From the NCBI GenBank assembly GCA_017461245.1, contig JAFTYW010000044.1, forward strand, positions 1 through 42,901: a DNA stretch of 42,901 bases, written 5' to 3'. The first letter of the stretch is position 1, and every line of letters starts with the position of its first letter. The notes under the pieces are model-generated. The model was given only the letters and a program-made list of their open reading frames with translations, was not told the DNA's origin and searched no databases. The stretch is from Oscillospiraceae bacterium (lineage in GTDB: Bacteria; Bacillota; Clostridia; Oscillospirales; Ruminococcaceae). Shown here one piece after another: positions 25,646-33,808 of the stretch. A program made the translations under genes and the position numbers.

Positions 25646-25673
25646 AAAAAAGCACCCCTCGGGGTGCTTTTTT
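25646..25673. terminator. Terminator between araC-type gene and APC permease
   Basis: AAAAAAGCACCCC-tc-GGGGTGCTTTTTT hairpin, with a partial duplicate TGTGCTTTTTT at 25679. It serves the minus-strand permease and possibly the plus-strand regulator. Confidence 0.8.
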
Positions 25674-25687
25674 ATTCGTGTGCTTTT

Positions 25688-27085
25688 TTAAATTTCCTTT
25701 TTCTTCATAAAGATGGCGCCGATGGCCATAATCACCGCAAAAACGATAAGGTACCAAACGCAAGCCATCTTGTGCGAAACGACACAGGCAGTAACCATAA
25801 AAGCCGAGCCGACAAGCGCGATGGCAGGGAACAGAAAACGTCTTGTAAAGCTCTCTTGCTTTTCCTTTATCATCCAACCGATAAAAATGGGAATGTAAAG
25901 CGCGTAAATGGTTATGATGGGAATTTCGGTTGGGTCAAAAACAAAGGGGCCGCTCCAGGTTCCCGCAAGGTTTGAAAGCACAAAGTAAACTCCCCAGAGA
26001 GCGCAGAAAACAAGCGCGGCGACCGATGAGTTTGCAACGCTGTTGGTTTCTCTGTCGACCTGCGAAAAGATCTTGGGCTTGGGACCCTCGCCTCTTGCCG
26101 CAAGGGAATACATTCCGCGGCTGCAGCCGAGCATAAGACCGTTCATAGTTCCCATGCAGGAAATGGCAATAAACAGATTGAGAACGTTGCCGAAAACCTT
26201 GCCGAAAACATTTATGAACGCTGTTGTAGCACCGTTGTCAGCAAGCGACTGGTTGCTCTCGCCGCCCGCAACTCCTATATAATAGAAGATGTAAATTGCC
26301 ATAATGATAAGCCCGCCGATTATAAGAGCGCGCGGCAGATTTTTTTTGGAGTCCTTGATCTCGGCGTTTATCGAGGTTGCAATGATCCAACCCTCGTAAG
26401 CAAAGGCAGTTGAGCAAACGGCGGCAAAAAGCGGATTTCCGCCTGTGTCGTAGCCTACCGCCTCGGTTGTAAAGTTGTTTGCTAAGGTTCCGTTAACAAG
26501 GCCGTAAATGATGCCGACAACCGCCATAAGACAAAGCGGGACGAGCTTTATAAAGGTTGTCGAAACCTGAAATTTTCCCGCAAGCTTGGGAGAAAGAACG
26601 TTGAGGGCAAATGACGCTACCAAAAAGAGCATCATAAGCACCATGCATTCTGTTCCCATAACGGTCTCTGCCCCCGCCGCATCACGAAGTGCAAGCAGCG
26701 GAAAATCGGGCGCTACCGACTTTATAAAAACAAGGGTGTACCTCGCTGAAAGCCATGCCAGCGCAACGGTCAGGGTGGGGTAATAAATGGTGGTTAAAAA
26801 CCAGCCTATCATATATGCGTATTTGCTGCCGACTGCCTCCTCAGCATAGTCAACAACGCCGTTAACTCTTTCGTATTTTTGAGCCATGGCGCCGAACGCC
26901 AGAACGCATCCGAGCATAATAAGACCGCCGATAACCCAGGCAACTATGCCCAGCGGCATATTTCCGCCGGTCTTCTGCAAAACCGTTTGCGCCTTAAAGA
27001 AAACGCCCGAGCCGATCACGATACCAACGACCATACAAATTGCCGTCATCAGTCCGTATTTTTTAATTAGTTTTTCTTCACCCAT
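25688..27085 (-). CDS. APC-superfamily amino acid permease
   Basis: This 465-residue integral membrane protein has about twelve segments. The first helix region GLMTAICMVVGIVIGSGVFFK carries the APC GSGIF-like substrate motif. AFAYEGWIIATSINAEIKDSKKNLPRA near the middle is the classic TM6-loop signature, as in SteT/LAT-type amino acid exchangers. The start is the ATG at 27085, 7 bases after GAGGAG; a TTG 15 bases upstream overlaps that box and is rejected. Substrate class (neutral amino acids, serine/threonine) is a guess from resemblance. Promoter at 27131-27159; monocistronic. Confidence 0.92.
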   Translation of the reverse strand: MGEEKLIKKYGLMTAICMVVGIVIGSGVFFKAQTVLQKTGGNMPLGIVAWVIGGLIMLGCVLAFGAMAQKYERVNGVVDYAEEAVGSKYAYMIGWFLTTIYYPTLTVALAWLSARYTLVFIKSVAPDFPLLALRDAAGAETVMGTECMVLMMLFLVASFALNVLSPKLAGKFQVSTTFIKLVPLCLMAVVGIIYGLVNGTLANNFTTEAVGYDTGGNPLFAAVCSTAFAYEGWIIATSINAEIKDSKKNLPRALIIGGLIIMAIYIFYYIGVAGGESNQSLADNGATTAFINVFGKVFGNVLNLFIAISCMGTMNGLMLGCSRGMYSLAARGEGPKPKIFSQVDRETNSVANSSVAALVFCALWGVYFVLSNLAGTWSGPFVFDPTEIPIITIYALYIPIFIGWMIKEKQESFTRRFLFPAIALVGSAFMVTACVVSHKMACVWYLIVFAVIMAIGAIFMKKKEI

Positions 27086-27130
27086 CTCTTTTCTCCTCAA
27101 AAATCTTTTTGTAGGCTTTCGCCATTTACT

Positions 27131-27159
27131 ATTTTAACCCATTAAAGCAAAAAAAGCAA
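27131..27159 (-). promoter_or_regulatory. Promoter of APC permease
   Basis: Minus-strand TTGCTT (27154-27159), 17-base spacer, TAAAAT (27131-27136). Confidence 0.6.
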
Positions 27160-27250
27160 TCATTTTTAAGCAATTTATTCAAGCGGTAAATAAATTAAAG
27201 AAAGAGCGAGAAAAAAAGAGAAAAAGCCGAATATTTTGGGAAAACGGCGC

Positions 27251-27279
27251 TTGACTTGGAAATAGATTTGTACTATTAT
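27251..27279 (+). promoter_or_regulatory. Promoter of DegT-type aminotransferase
   Basis: TTGACT (27251-27256), 17-base spacer, TATTAT (27274-27279), about 50 bases before the start. Confidence 0.65.
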
Positions 27280-27331
27280 ATAGATAGTGAAAAATTATAA
27301 TTTTCTAAATATAATGAAAGTGGTGAAATTT

Positions 27332-28639
27332 ATGGCAAAATCAACCGATTTCCGTTACAACACCGGTGCAACAAGAGTGCCCTGGCCTGCTGTCGGAGAG
27401 AACTACAACAAAGAGGACCTCATGGCTGTTGTTCGCTTTATGATGAAGGGCGAAGGCGAGGAGTATGAAAAGGCTATCGAGGCTGTTAAGGTAGAGGTAG
27501 AAAAGCTTGATAAGCTCGCAACACCTCCCGGAAAGCTCTCTTTAGGACCTCAGGTAGAGGCTGCAGAGGCTGCCTGCGATGAGTATCTTAAAACTAACGG
27601 CTGTGCTTTCGTTGCAAACGCAACTGCAGGCTTTGAGATTGCTTATAAATATGCAAACCTCGGCCCCGGCGATGAGGTTATCGTTCCTGCAATTACCTTT
27701 ATTGCAACAATGGCATATCCTCTCTCTGTAGGCGCAAAGCTCGTTTTTGCAGACCTTGATCCTATGACCTGTAATATGGACCCCAAGGACGTAGAGAAGA
27801 AGATTACTGATAAGACCAAGGTTATCGTTCCCGTTCATATCGGCGGTTACCCCGTTGATATGGATGCTATTATGGAGATTGCAAGAAAGCACAACATCCT
27901 CGTTCTTGAGGACGCTGCTCACGCTTTCGGCGCAGTTTACAAGGGCAAGATGGTTGGTACTATCGGCGACTTCGGTGCTTACAGCTTCCACGAGGTTAAG
28001 AACTGCACCTCCTTCGGCGAGGGCGGTATTGTTACCACTAATGTTGAAGAGTTCCGTCCCTTCTTAAAGCGTTCGCGCTTCTTTGGATGTAACTTTGACA
28101 CTCCCATTGAGAACTGGCTCTATGATGTTAACGCTATGCCCGGTAAATACGGTCCTTTCGTAGCATTAAACAGCTCGACAACCGAAATTCAGGGTCTCGG
28201 CTTAAGACTTCAGGTTGAGCGTTATGAGAAGATCCTCGCTGAGAGAAAGGCTGCTGCTGAGTATATCACAAAGCGCCTCTCGGGCAACGATGCTATCATT
28301 CCTCAGGATGTAAGCAACCCCGACGTTCAGCCTACATATCACCTCTATCTTCTCCAGATCGATCCTGCAAAGGCCGGCGGCAACGTTCAGACCTTAAAGC
28401 AGAAGCTCACCGAGAAGGGCGTTACAAACATTCCTCACTTTGGACCTCTCTTCCACTTTGACCTTCTCAAGACCTATGGCTATGACAAGGACGAGATCGC
28501 TAAGACCTGCCCCGTTTGTGAAGAGGTATTTAACAACCGCTTTACCCACCTGCCCATCTATGGCCTCACCGGCGAGCAGCTTGAATTCATGGCTGACGCT
28601 ATCTTAGAGTCCATCGCAGAAATGCAGGCCGGCAAATAA
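27332..28639 (+). CDS. DegT/DnrJ/EryC1/StrS-family PLP aminotransferase
   Basis: This 435-residue PLP enzyme is of the sugar aminotransferase family. The start is the ATG at 27332 (MAKSTDFRYN), and a weak AAAGTGGTG box precedes it. An N-terminal extension of about 65 residues comes first. Then follow CAFVANATAGFEIAY (cofactor phosphate region), PAITFIATMAYPL, EDAAHAFGA near 193-201, and SFHEVKNCTSFGEGG with the Schiff-base Lys at 223. A CPVCEEVFNNRFTHLPIYGLTG segment near the C-terminus resembles the family's end. Members transaminate nucleotide-linked keto-sugars, but no sugar-nucleotide or glycosyltransferase genes are nearby. Its plain, GroEL-like codon choice and strong promoter and terminator suggest high expression (inference). 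Confidence 0.92.
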   Translation: MAKSTDFRYNTGATRVPWPAVGENYNKEDLMAVVRFMMKGEGEEYEKAIEAVKVEVEKLDKLATPPGKLSLGPQVEAAEAACDEYLKTNGCAFVANATAGFEIAYKYANLGPGDEVIVPAITFIATMAYPLSVGAKLVFADLDPMTCNMDPKDVEKKITDKTKVIVPVHIGGYPVDMDAIMEIARKHNILVLEDAAHAFGAVYKGKMVGTIGDFGAYSFHEVKNCTSFGEGGIVTTNVEEFRPFLKRSRFFGCNFDTPIENWLYDVNAMPGKYGPFVALNSSTTEIQGLGLRLQVERYEKILAERKAAAEYITKRLSGNDAIIPQDVSNPDVQPTYHLYLLQIDPAKAGGNVQTLKQKLTEKGVTNIPHFGPLFHFDLLKTYGYDKDEIAKTCPVCEEVFNNRFTHLPIYGLTGEQLEFMADAILESIAEMQAGK

Positions 28640-28644
28640 GAAGA

Positions 28645-28678
28645 ACAAAAAAGGCACCCGCAAGGGTGCCTTTTTTTA
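28645..28678 (+). terminator. Terminator after DegT-type gene
   Basis: AAAAAAGGCACCC-gcaa-GGGTGCCTTTTTTT hairpin 6 bases after the stop; repeat island 6 follows directly. Confidence 0.9.
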
Positions 28679-29090
28679 GTGAAAAGTGAAGAGTGAATAA
28701 TGAAAAGTTTAGGAAGGTTTTGCTTTGCAAAACCCAAAGATTTAAGCAGGCATTAAGTTGATACTGTAGGGAACGACCTATGTGTCGTTCCGTTTCTTTT
28801 CTTTGTTGCGGCACGACACGCAGGTCGTGCCCTACGATTTTACATCAACATTTGATAGGGCGTAGGGCAGGGGTTTACTCATGCCGCCAAAACGGGAGGA
28901 CCAAGGCCCGTCCGTTTGCGGTGCCCGAAAATTTTTCGCTTGTTGCTCAAATTTTCGACCGCTGCACCCGTTTATGCCTCGCTTCATCTCGCTCTGCGAG
29001 CGCTTCGGCAACACGCCCCCTACGAATTATATTGAACGTTTTATTATAAAAACTCTTAATTTTTCATTTTACACTTTCAATTTTCAATTT
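28679..29090. repeat. Intergenic repeat island 6 (composite)
   Basis: No credible gene. In order: 'gtgaaaagtgaagagtgaataatgaaaagttt' with a TTTTGCTTTGCAAAA hairpin (to about 28737); a GTAGGG...CCCTAC unit 28766-28835 (GAACGACctatgtGTCGTTC and GCACGACacgcagGTCGTGC); a degenerate unit 28862-28907; a 117-base block 28908-29024 that is close to the reverse complement of 17794-17910; and a reversed 'ttttcattttacactttcaattttcaattt' tract (about 29058-29091). Confidence 0.82.
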
Positions 29091-29118
29091 AAAAAAGCCG
29101 CATTTATATGCGGCTTTT
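29090..29118 (-). terminator. Terminator of tcdA-MATE-phosphatase operon
   Basis: Minus-strand AAAAGCCGCATataaATGCGGCTTTTTT hairpin, just past the stop of the histidine phosphatase gene. Confidence 0.85.
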
Positions 29119-29121
29119 GTT

Positions 29122-29769
29122 TTATACGTTTGCGGGGAGAACTGTAACAAGCGAGCCCAAATGCGAGGTCTCATTTTCAAACTCGATGGTGAATTTTCCG
29201 TCCTCGTAAACAAGTTTAGTAACCGATGCGTTTGCAACCCAGGGGGTGTCGCACATGCGCGAAAGGGTCTTGTGCTTTAAAAACTGCATCATAACACGGA
29301 TGACGGTAGCGTGTGTTGCGCAAACTATCTCCTGTCCGTCGTGTGCCCTTGCAATTTCCTCAAAGGCCGAATAAACGCGGACAAGAAGCTCGGTAATGCT
29401 CTCGCCGCCGCGGCAGATTACATCGGCAGAAATGCAGTCAAGCCATCTTTTCCAAAGCCCGTCGGTGTCTGTTGCGGCAAGCTCCTCAAAGGTTTTAAAC
29501 TCCCACTCGCCGCCGTAAATCTCTCTAAGGCGGGGTGTGGTCGTAACCTCCATTCCCTTGACCCTTGCGATAGCCTCAGCGGTGTGCGCGGCTCTTATAA
29601 GGTCGCTGGAATAAATTGCGTCCACCTTAACGCCTTCAAAGTACTTGGCGGCGCATTCTGCCTGCTTGTAGCCGTTCTCGGTAAGATCCCAGTCGCCGTG
29701 ACCCAAAAAACGTTTTTCGCGGTTTGCAAGGCTCTCGCCGTGCCTTATAAGATAAAGACTTGTTGCCAT
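29122..29769 (-). CDS. Histidine phosphatase (phosphoglycerate mutase-like)
   Basis: This 215-residue protein of the histidine phosphatase superfamily starts at the ATG at 29769, 9 bases after AAGGAG. The catalytic motif is LIRHGES (His10), with the acidic partner region REIYGGEWEFKTFEEL (Glu near 85) and the second His in CATHATVIRVMM. This matches the broad cofactor-independent PhoE/CobC-like branch (small phosphomonoesters) better than glycolytic Gpm, which is larger. It lies 13 bases after the MATE gene at the end of the tcdA operon. Substrate is unknown. Confidence 0.9.
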   Translation of the reverse strand: MATSLYLIRHGESLANREKRFLGHGDWDLTENGYKQAECAAKYFEGVKVDAIYSSDLIRAAHTAEAIARVKGMEVTTTPRLREIYGGEWEFKTFEELAATDTDGLWKRWLDCISADVICRGGESITELLVRVYSAFEEIARAHDGQEIVCATHATVIRVMMQFLKHKTLSRMCDTPWVANASVTKLVYEDGKFTIEFENETSHLGSLVTVLPANV

Positions 29770-29782
29770 TTTGTGTTTCTCC

Positions 29783-31144
29783 TTAATTTTGTGCTTGCCT
29801 TTTCCCCAGCAGGTGATAGAACACCGCAAACATAACCGAGAGTATCACAAAGGTGATGGCCCAGCTTACAGGATAAACGCTCACTAATGTTTCAAATGTG
29901 GGCGACCAGCTAAATGCTGTGTAGAGCCAGATAACTCTGAAAAAGCATATTCCGAAAAGCGCGCCGATCATCGGGAACAGGGCGTAGCCCGTTCCTCTGC
30001 AGGCGCCCGAGCCGCACTCGTAAAATCCACATATAAAATAGAAAGGAACAATAACCGCAAGGCGCTTAAGTCCGATCTCAACAACCGCAGCATCGTTTGT
30101 GAAAAGGCCGAGTAAGGAGCGGTCAAAGAGCATACAGACGCCGCTGATTATAACGCCGACGCCGAGGGTAACGGCAAGGCTTTCCAAGTAGATGTTTTTG
30201 AGCCTTTTGATGTTTCCCGCGCCGACATTCTGTCCGCAGAAAACAAGCACCGCCTGACCCATAGCCGCCATGGTCGTGTAGCAGATGTTCTCTATGTTGT
30301 TTGCGGTGGTCGAGGCTGCAATGTAGTTTGTGCCAAAGCTGTTTATCGCCGACTGAATAAGAAGGTTTGAAAGCGAGAAAAGCGCGCTCTGCAACCCCGT
30401 GGGAACACCTATTCTGATAATATCCCAAAGCTGCTTTTTAACAATGCGAGCCTCTTTGATGTGGAAATAATAGCACTCGCCTGTTCTCATAAGATGCACC
30501 CAGACCAAAACGGCAGAGGCGTACTGCGAGATGATGGTAGCCAGCGCAACGCCGTCAACCGACATATCAAAGCCGAGAACAAAAAAGAGGTTTAAAACAA
30601 CGTTGAGGGCACCCGAAAATGCAAGATAGTAGAAGGGGCGGCGGCTGTCGCCTACCGAGCGCAGGATAGATGCGCCGAAGTTGTAAACAACAAGTGCGGG
30701 GATTCCTGCAAACATGACCCGCAGGTATAAAACTGCGTCGTCAAAAATATCGGCGGGAGTTCCAACCGCCTTTAAGATTATCGGCGAGAGGAAAAGGCCG
30801 AGAATGCAAACAAAAATTCCGATTATAACGCTAACCGTTCCCGCGGTGTGAACCGTGTCAGACAGTCCCTTTCGGTCGTCAGCGCCAATCTGCTGAGCCA
30901 CAACAACGGCAACACCCGTCGCAAGACCGATAAAAACATTGATGATAATGTTATAGGTAGAGCCTGTTGCGCCAACGGCGGCAAGGGCGTGGGTTCCCGA
31001 AAACTTGCCGAGAACTATCATATCAGCCGCGCTGTAAATAAACTGCAGAATGTTGGTCGCCATAAGAGGAAGGGCAAAAAGCAAAATGTTTTTGGAAAGC
31101 GAGCCTTCCAGCATATTGACCTCGAAAAGTCCGTGTTTTCTCAT
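29783..31144 (-). CDS. MATE-family efflux transporter
   Basis: This 453-residue protein has twelve predicted membrane segments in two six-helix repeats. The first contains LPLMATNILQFIYSAADMIVLGKFSGTHALAAVGATG and the second IRIGVPTGLQSALFSLSNLLIQSAINSFGTNYIAA, both typical of NorM/DinF-type Na+- or H+-driven multidrug exporters. The start codon overlaps the tcdA stop by 4 bases (ATGA), so translation is coupled. The substrate cannot be predicted. Confidence 0.94.
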   Translation of the reverse strand: MRKHGLFEVNMLEGSLSKNILLFALPLMATNILQFIYSAADMIVLGKFSGTHALAAVGATGSTYNIIINVFIGLATGVAVVVAQQIGADDRKGLSDTVHTAGTVSVIIGIFVCILGLFLSPIILKAVGTPADIFDDAVLYLRVMFAGIPALVVYNFGASILRSVGDSRRPFYYLAFSGALNVVLNLFFVLGFDMSVDGVALATIISQYASAVLVWVHLMRTGECYYFHIKEARIVKKQLWDIIRIGVPTGLQSALFSLSNLLIQSAINSFGTNYIAASTTANNIENICYTTMAAMGQAVLVFCGQNVGAGNIKRLKNIYLESLAVTLGVGVIISGVCMLFDRSLLGLFTNDAAVVEIGLKRLAVIVPFYFICGFYECGSGACRGTGYALFPMIGALFGICFFRVIWLYTAFSWSPTFETLVSVYPVSWAITFVILSVMFAVFYHLLGKRQAQN

Positions 31145-31851
31145 TTTTCTGCCTCCCCGCTTTTTATAAGCTCTTTGATAACCTCGCCCGCAAGGATCAG
31201 TCCCGCCACAGGCGGAACAAATGAAATGCTGGCGGGAGTGCGCACGTCATCGGTGCCGATGGGCTTGATCGGCTGCTCCTTTGAGTAGACCACCTTTAAG
31301 CCTTTGATGCCCCTGTCCTTAAGCTCTTTTCGCATAACTCGGCATAAGGGGCAGACCGAGGTCTTAAAAATGTCGCATACCTCGAACTGCGTCGGGTCGA
31401 GCTTGTTGCCCGTTCCCATACAGCTTATTATGGGAATGCCCGCGGCCTTAGAGCGCACGGCAAGCTCGATTTTTGCCGTCACCATATCGACGGCGTCGAT
31501 TATATAGTCAAACTGAGATAGATCTACCTCATCGGCGGTTTCGGGGGTGTAGAAAAAGCAGTTCTCGAAAAGTTTAACGTCGGGATTAAGGCTTTTAAGC
31601 CGCTCTGTAGCCGCGGCAGTTTTGCTCATTCCAACGGTGTTTACGGTCGCAAAAAACTGGCGGTTTATGTTGCTTAAAGACACCTTGTCGCCGTCAAAGA
31701 GGGAAAGCGTTCCAACGCCGCCGCGTACAAGCGCCTCGGCAGCCGCGCCGCCCACTCCACCAAGTCCAAAAACGGCAACGTGAGCTTTTTTAAGGGTAGC
31801 AAGAGCCCCCTTGCCGATAAGCCGCGCCGTTCTCTCGAATATCTCGTCCAT
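31141..31851 (-). CDS. tcdA: tRNA threonylcarbamoyladenosine dehydratase (TcdA/CsdL-like)
   Basis: This 236-residue E1-like (ThiF/MoeB) enzyme cyclises t6A37 to ct6A37 in ANN-decoding tRNAs. Visible are the ATP-binding GLGGVGGAAAEAL motif, the LFDGDKVSLSNINRQFFA segment, DYIIDAVDMVTAK, CMGTGNKLDPTQFEVCDIFKT, and CPLCRVMRKELK in the C-terminal part. These fit TcdA (YgdL) better than MoeB, given the length and the absence of a rhodanese domain. It heads an operon with a MATE exporter and a phosphatase. The promoter is at 31875-31902. Confidence 0.9.
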   Translation of the reverse strand: MDEIFERTARLIGKGALATLKKAHVAVFGLGGVGGAAAEALVRGGVGTLSLFDGDKVSLSNINRQFFATVNTVGMSKTAAATERLKSLNPDVKLFENCFFYTPETADEVDLSQFDYIIDAVDMVTAKIELAVRSKAAGIPIISCMGTGNKLDPTQFEVCDIFKTSVCPLCRVMRKELKDRGIKGLKVVYSKEQPIKPIGTDDVRTPASISFVPPVAGLILAGEVIKELIKSGEAEK

Positions 31852-31874
31852 TAAATCACCGCCTTAACACCTTC

Positions 31875-31902
31875 ATTATACCATTCGCACCCGCATTTTC
31901 AA
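31875..31902 (-). promoter_or_regulatory. Promoter of tcdA operon
   Basis: Minus-strand TTGAAA (31897-31902), 16-base spacer, TATAAT (31875-31880), about 24 bases before the start codon. Confidence 0.65.
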
Positions 31903-31929
31903 GCCAAAAAACGAATAAAATTATTTTTT

Positions 31930-32865
31930 TTGCCAACACTTTTTAAAAAGCAAAAAGGGGGCATTTTTATTTCCCGTCAGACTAAAATTTTCTGGAAAGC
32001 CGTTTTGTATAGCAGTTTGGTTGCAGTTTTTCTGATTGCCGTCGTGCTGGTAAGCCTCTATCCAAGGGATAAAAAACCAAGCAGTAACATCTCGTCCTCG
32101 CTCGGCACTCTGGAGTTTTCGCCTAAGGATAGTGACCGCTTTACTTTATTATGTACCCTTTCGCAAAATGATAACAGCTCGCCCTACGCCTATTTTCTCT
32201 TAGGCTTTAACGGGCCGATGGGGCAGATCTCGGTAACAAGACTCTTTCGAGAGACTGTGCTTACCGAGGACGGAGCTGGTAACAAGGTCATTCTCGGCGA
32301 AAGCTTTGATAAAAACGGCGCGTCGGGCGCCTTAGAGGCATTAAACGCCCACCTCGCCCTTAATATAAATAGGTATATCAGCTTTACAAACAGCACTCTT
32401 TTGGAGTTTACCGAGCTTTTTGACCCCATTACATTGAATGTTCCGCAGGATCTCTCGCAGGTCGACAGAAAAAAGGACATTTTTATAAAGATAGACAAGG
32501 GCAGGCAGTCACTTTCCGGCGCGCTCTTAATTGATTACATTGCCTGTACCGCCTGGCAGTTCGGCAGCAGTCAGACTCTAAAGGAGAGCGCCGAGGCTGT
32601 AACCGAGTTTTTGAGGCAAAATCACGAGGCGCTTTCCCTCGCCCTCGACACTCGGGCCGAGGAGTTTATCCTCTCCAAAACCAAGACCAACATTTCGGTC
32701 ACCGACATAGAAAACAGGCGCGAGCTTGTAAAGTACCTTTTGTTTGAAAGCGGCGACGGTGTAATAACCCTCGCCGCTCGGGGCGAGTACAAAAACGCAA
32801 ACACCGAGTTTCATTTGAGCAGTCAAAGCCGCAAAAGCCTGCGCTCGCGCTACGGTACAATTTAA
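31930..32865 (+). CDS. LytR-CpsA-Psr (LCP)-like membrane-anchored protein, divergent
   Basis: This is a single-pass protein. A helix VLYSSLVAVFLIAVVLVSLY near the N-terminus is followed by an extracellular domain of about 230 residues. The blocks FLLGFNGPMGQISVTRLFRETVL, LNAHLALNINRYISFTNSTLLEFTELFDPITLNVP and GRQSLSGALLIDYIAC follow the order of LCP phosphotransferase domains, which attach teichoic acids or glycans to peptidoglycan. The catalytic Asp/Arg positions look poorly kept, so activity is uncertain. The coordinates use the first canonical codon, a TTG with no ribosome binding site. A clear AAAAAGGGGG box sits 7 bases before an ATT at 31969, which may be the true start (298 residues). 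Confidence 0.6.
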   Translation: MPTLFKKQKGGIFISRQTKIFWKAVLYSSLVAVFLIAVVLVSLYPRDKKPSSNISSSLGTLEFSPKDSDRFTLLCTLSQNDNSSPYAYFLLGFNGPMGQISVTRLFRETVLTEDGAGNKVILGESFDKNGASGALEALNAHLALNINRYISFTNSTLLEFTELFDPITLNVPQDLSQVDRKKDIFIKIDKGRQSLSGALLIDYIACTAWQFGSSQTLKESAEAVTEFLRQNHEALSLALDTRAEEFILSKTKTNISVTDIENRRELVKYLLFESGDGVITLAARGEYKNANTEFHLSSQSRKSLRSRYGTI

Positions 32866-32892
32866 AAAAGGACACCCGCGGGTGTCCTTTTT
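32865..32892. terminator. Bidirectional terminator
   Basis: AAAAAGGACACCCGCGGGTGTCCTTTTT, a fully palindromic hairpin between two convergent genes, with A and T runs on both sides. Confidence 0.88.
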
Positions 32893-32896
32893 GCTT

Positions 32897-33808
32897 TTAT
32901 TTAAGAAAGCCTTCTATGATTTTCTGCTCGGCTTCTTCGCGGGTGAGGCCTAAAGAGCAAAGCTTCATAAGCTGCTCGCCTGCGATCTTGCCGATTGCCG
33001 CCTCGTGAATAAGCTCGGCATCGGCGCATCTTGCTAACAGCCCCGGAACCGCGTCAACGCTGCCGTTTTCAGCTAAGATAGCGTCGCACTCGGTGTGTCC
33101 CGTGCAAATTGTGTTGCCCTCAATGCGAGAGGTGTATCTCTGGGTGGAGTTGCCTCTTGCAACCGAGCGGGAAACAACGTCGGTCTTGGAGTTTTCGCCG
33201 TTTAGGTAAACTACAAAGTTGGTGTCAACCGTGTTGCTGCCGTTGGTAAGGAGCCTTTCGCGGACTGTGAAAACCGCGTCCTTTTCTAAGGTTGCAGTGG
33301 TGTCCCTCTGCGCATCGTCAACGCCGCCGAGCTGCTCAGAGTCAACTACGGCAGTTGCGCCCTCAGCGAGAAAGAACTCACTTACTGTGTTAATTTTCTT
33401 GTCCTCGCTCGCGCCCGTTCCAATGTGCTTTTCGCGGTAGGTAACGCTGGCGTTTTTGCCTACGAAAAATCTGTGAACGCCGTGGTGCAGAGCCTCGCCC
33501 TTTTCCTCGGAATGAACGCCGCAGCCTGCAACAATGGTAACCTCGGCGCCCTCACCGATGTAAAAGTCGTTAACAACGTTGTCGTGCACACCGCTCTTGG
33601 TAACGCAGGCTGGAATGTAGGCGGTCTCTCCCTTTGTGCCTTCCTTTATGTGCATTTCAATTCCCTTGCCGTCGGGCAGGCGGGTAATCTGAATGTTTTC
33701 GGTGGAGTTTAATGCGGCGCAGGAGCCGTTTTCTCTAAGGCTGAAAGCTCCGTTTTTGGCATCATCGGTCCAGCCGATTGCCGAAAGAAGCTCGTCTAAC
33801 TTATTCAT
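32897..33808 (-). CDS. SufB/SufD-like Fe-S assembly scaffold (SmsB type)
   Basis: This 303-residue protein is shorter than SufB (about 470) or SufD (about 430). It is built largely of the beta-helix core: VNDFYIGEGAEVTIVAGCGVHS, HRFFVGKNASVTYREKH, EFFLAEGATAVVDSEQLGG, with the C-terminal AELIHEAAIGKIAGEQLMKL segment that carries the conserved His. Together with the ATPase gene just upstream (8-base overlap) it forms the two-gene minimal SUF-like (SMS) system described in anaerobes. There, one scaffold protein is thought to replace the SufB-SufD heterodimer. No SufS, SufE or SufU gene is adjacent, so sulfur must come from elsewhere. Confidence 0.88.
   Translation of the reverse strand: MNKLDELLSAIGWTDDAKNGAFSLRENGSCAALNSTENIQITRLPDGKGIEMHIKEGTKGETAYIPACVTKSGVHDNVVNDFYIGEGAEVTIVAGCGVHSEEKGEALHHGVHRFFVGKNASVTYREKHIGTGASEDKKINTVSEFFLAEGATAVVDSEQLGGVDDAQRDTTATLEKDAVFTVRERLLTNGSNTVDTNFVVYLNGENSKTDVVSRSVARGNSTQRYTSRIEGNTICTGHTECDAILAENGSVDAVPGLLARCADAELIHEAAIGKIAGEQLMKLCSLGLTREEAEQKIIEGFLK

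Noticed and set aside
28881-29147. Open frames within repeat island 6
   Set aside because: They translate the dispersed repeats and are not maintained between the two copies of the 115-bp block.
32897-33808. SufB-like gene as a truncated SufB/SufD pseudogene
   Set aside because: It has an intact frame, a conserved C-terminal end and overlap with the ATPase gene, and its length agrees with the known short scaffold of minimal systems.
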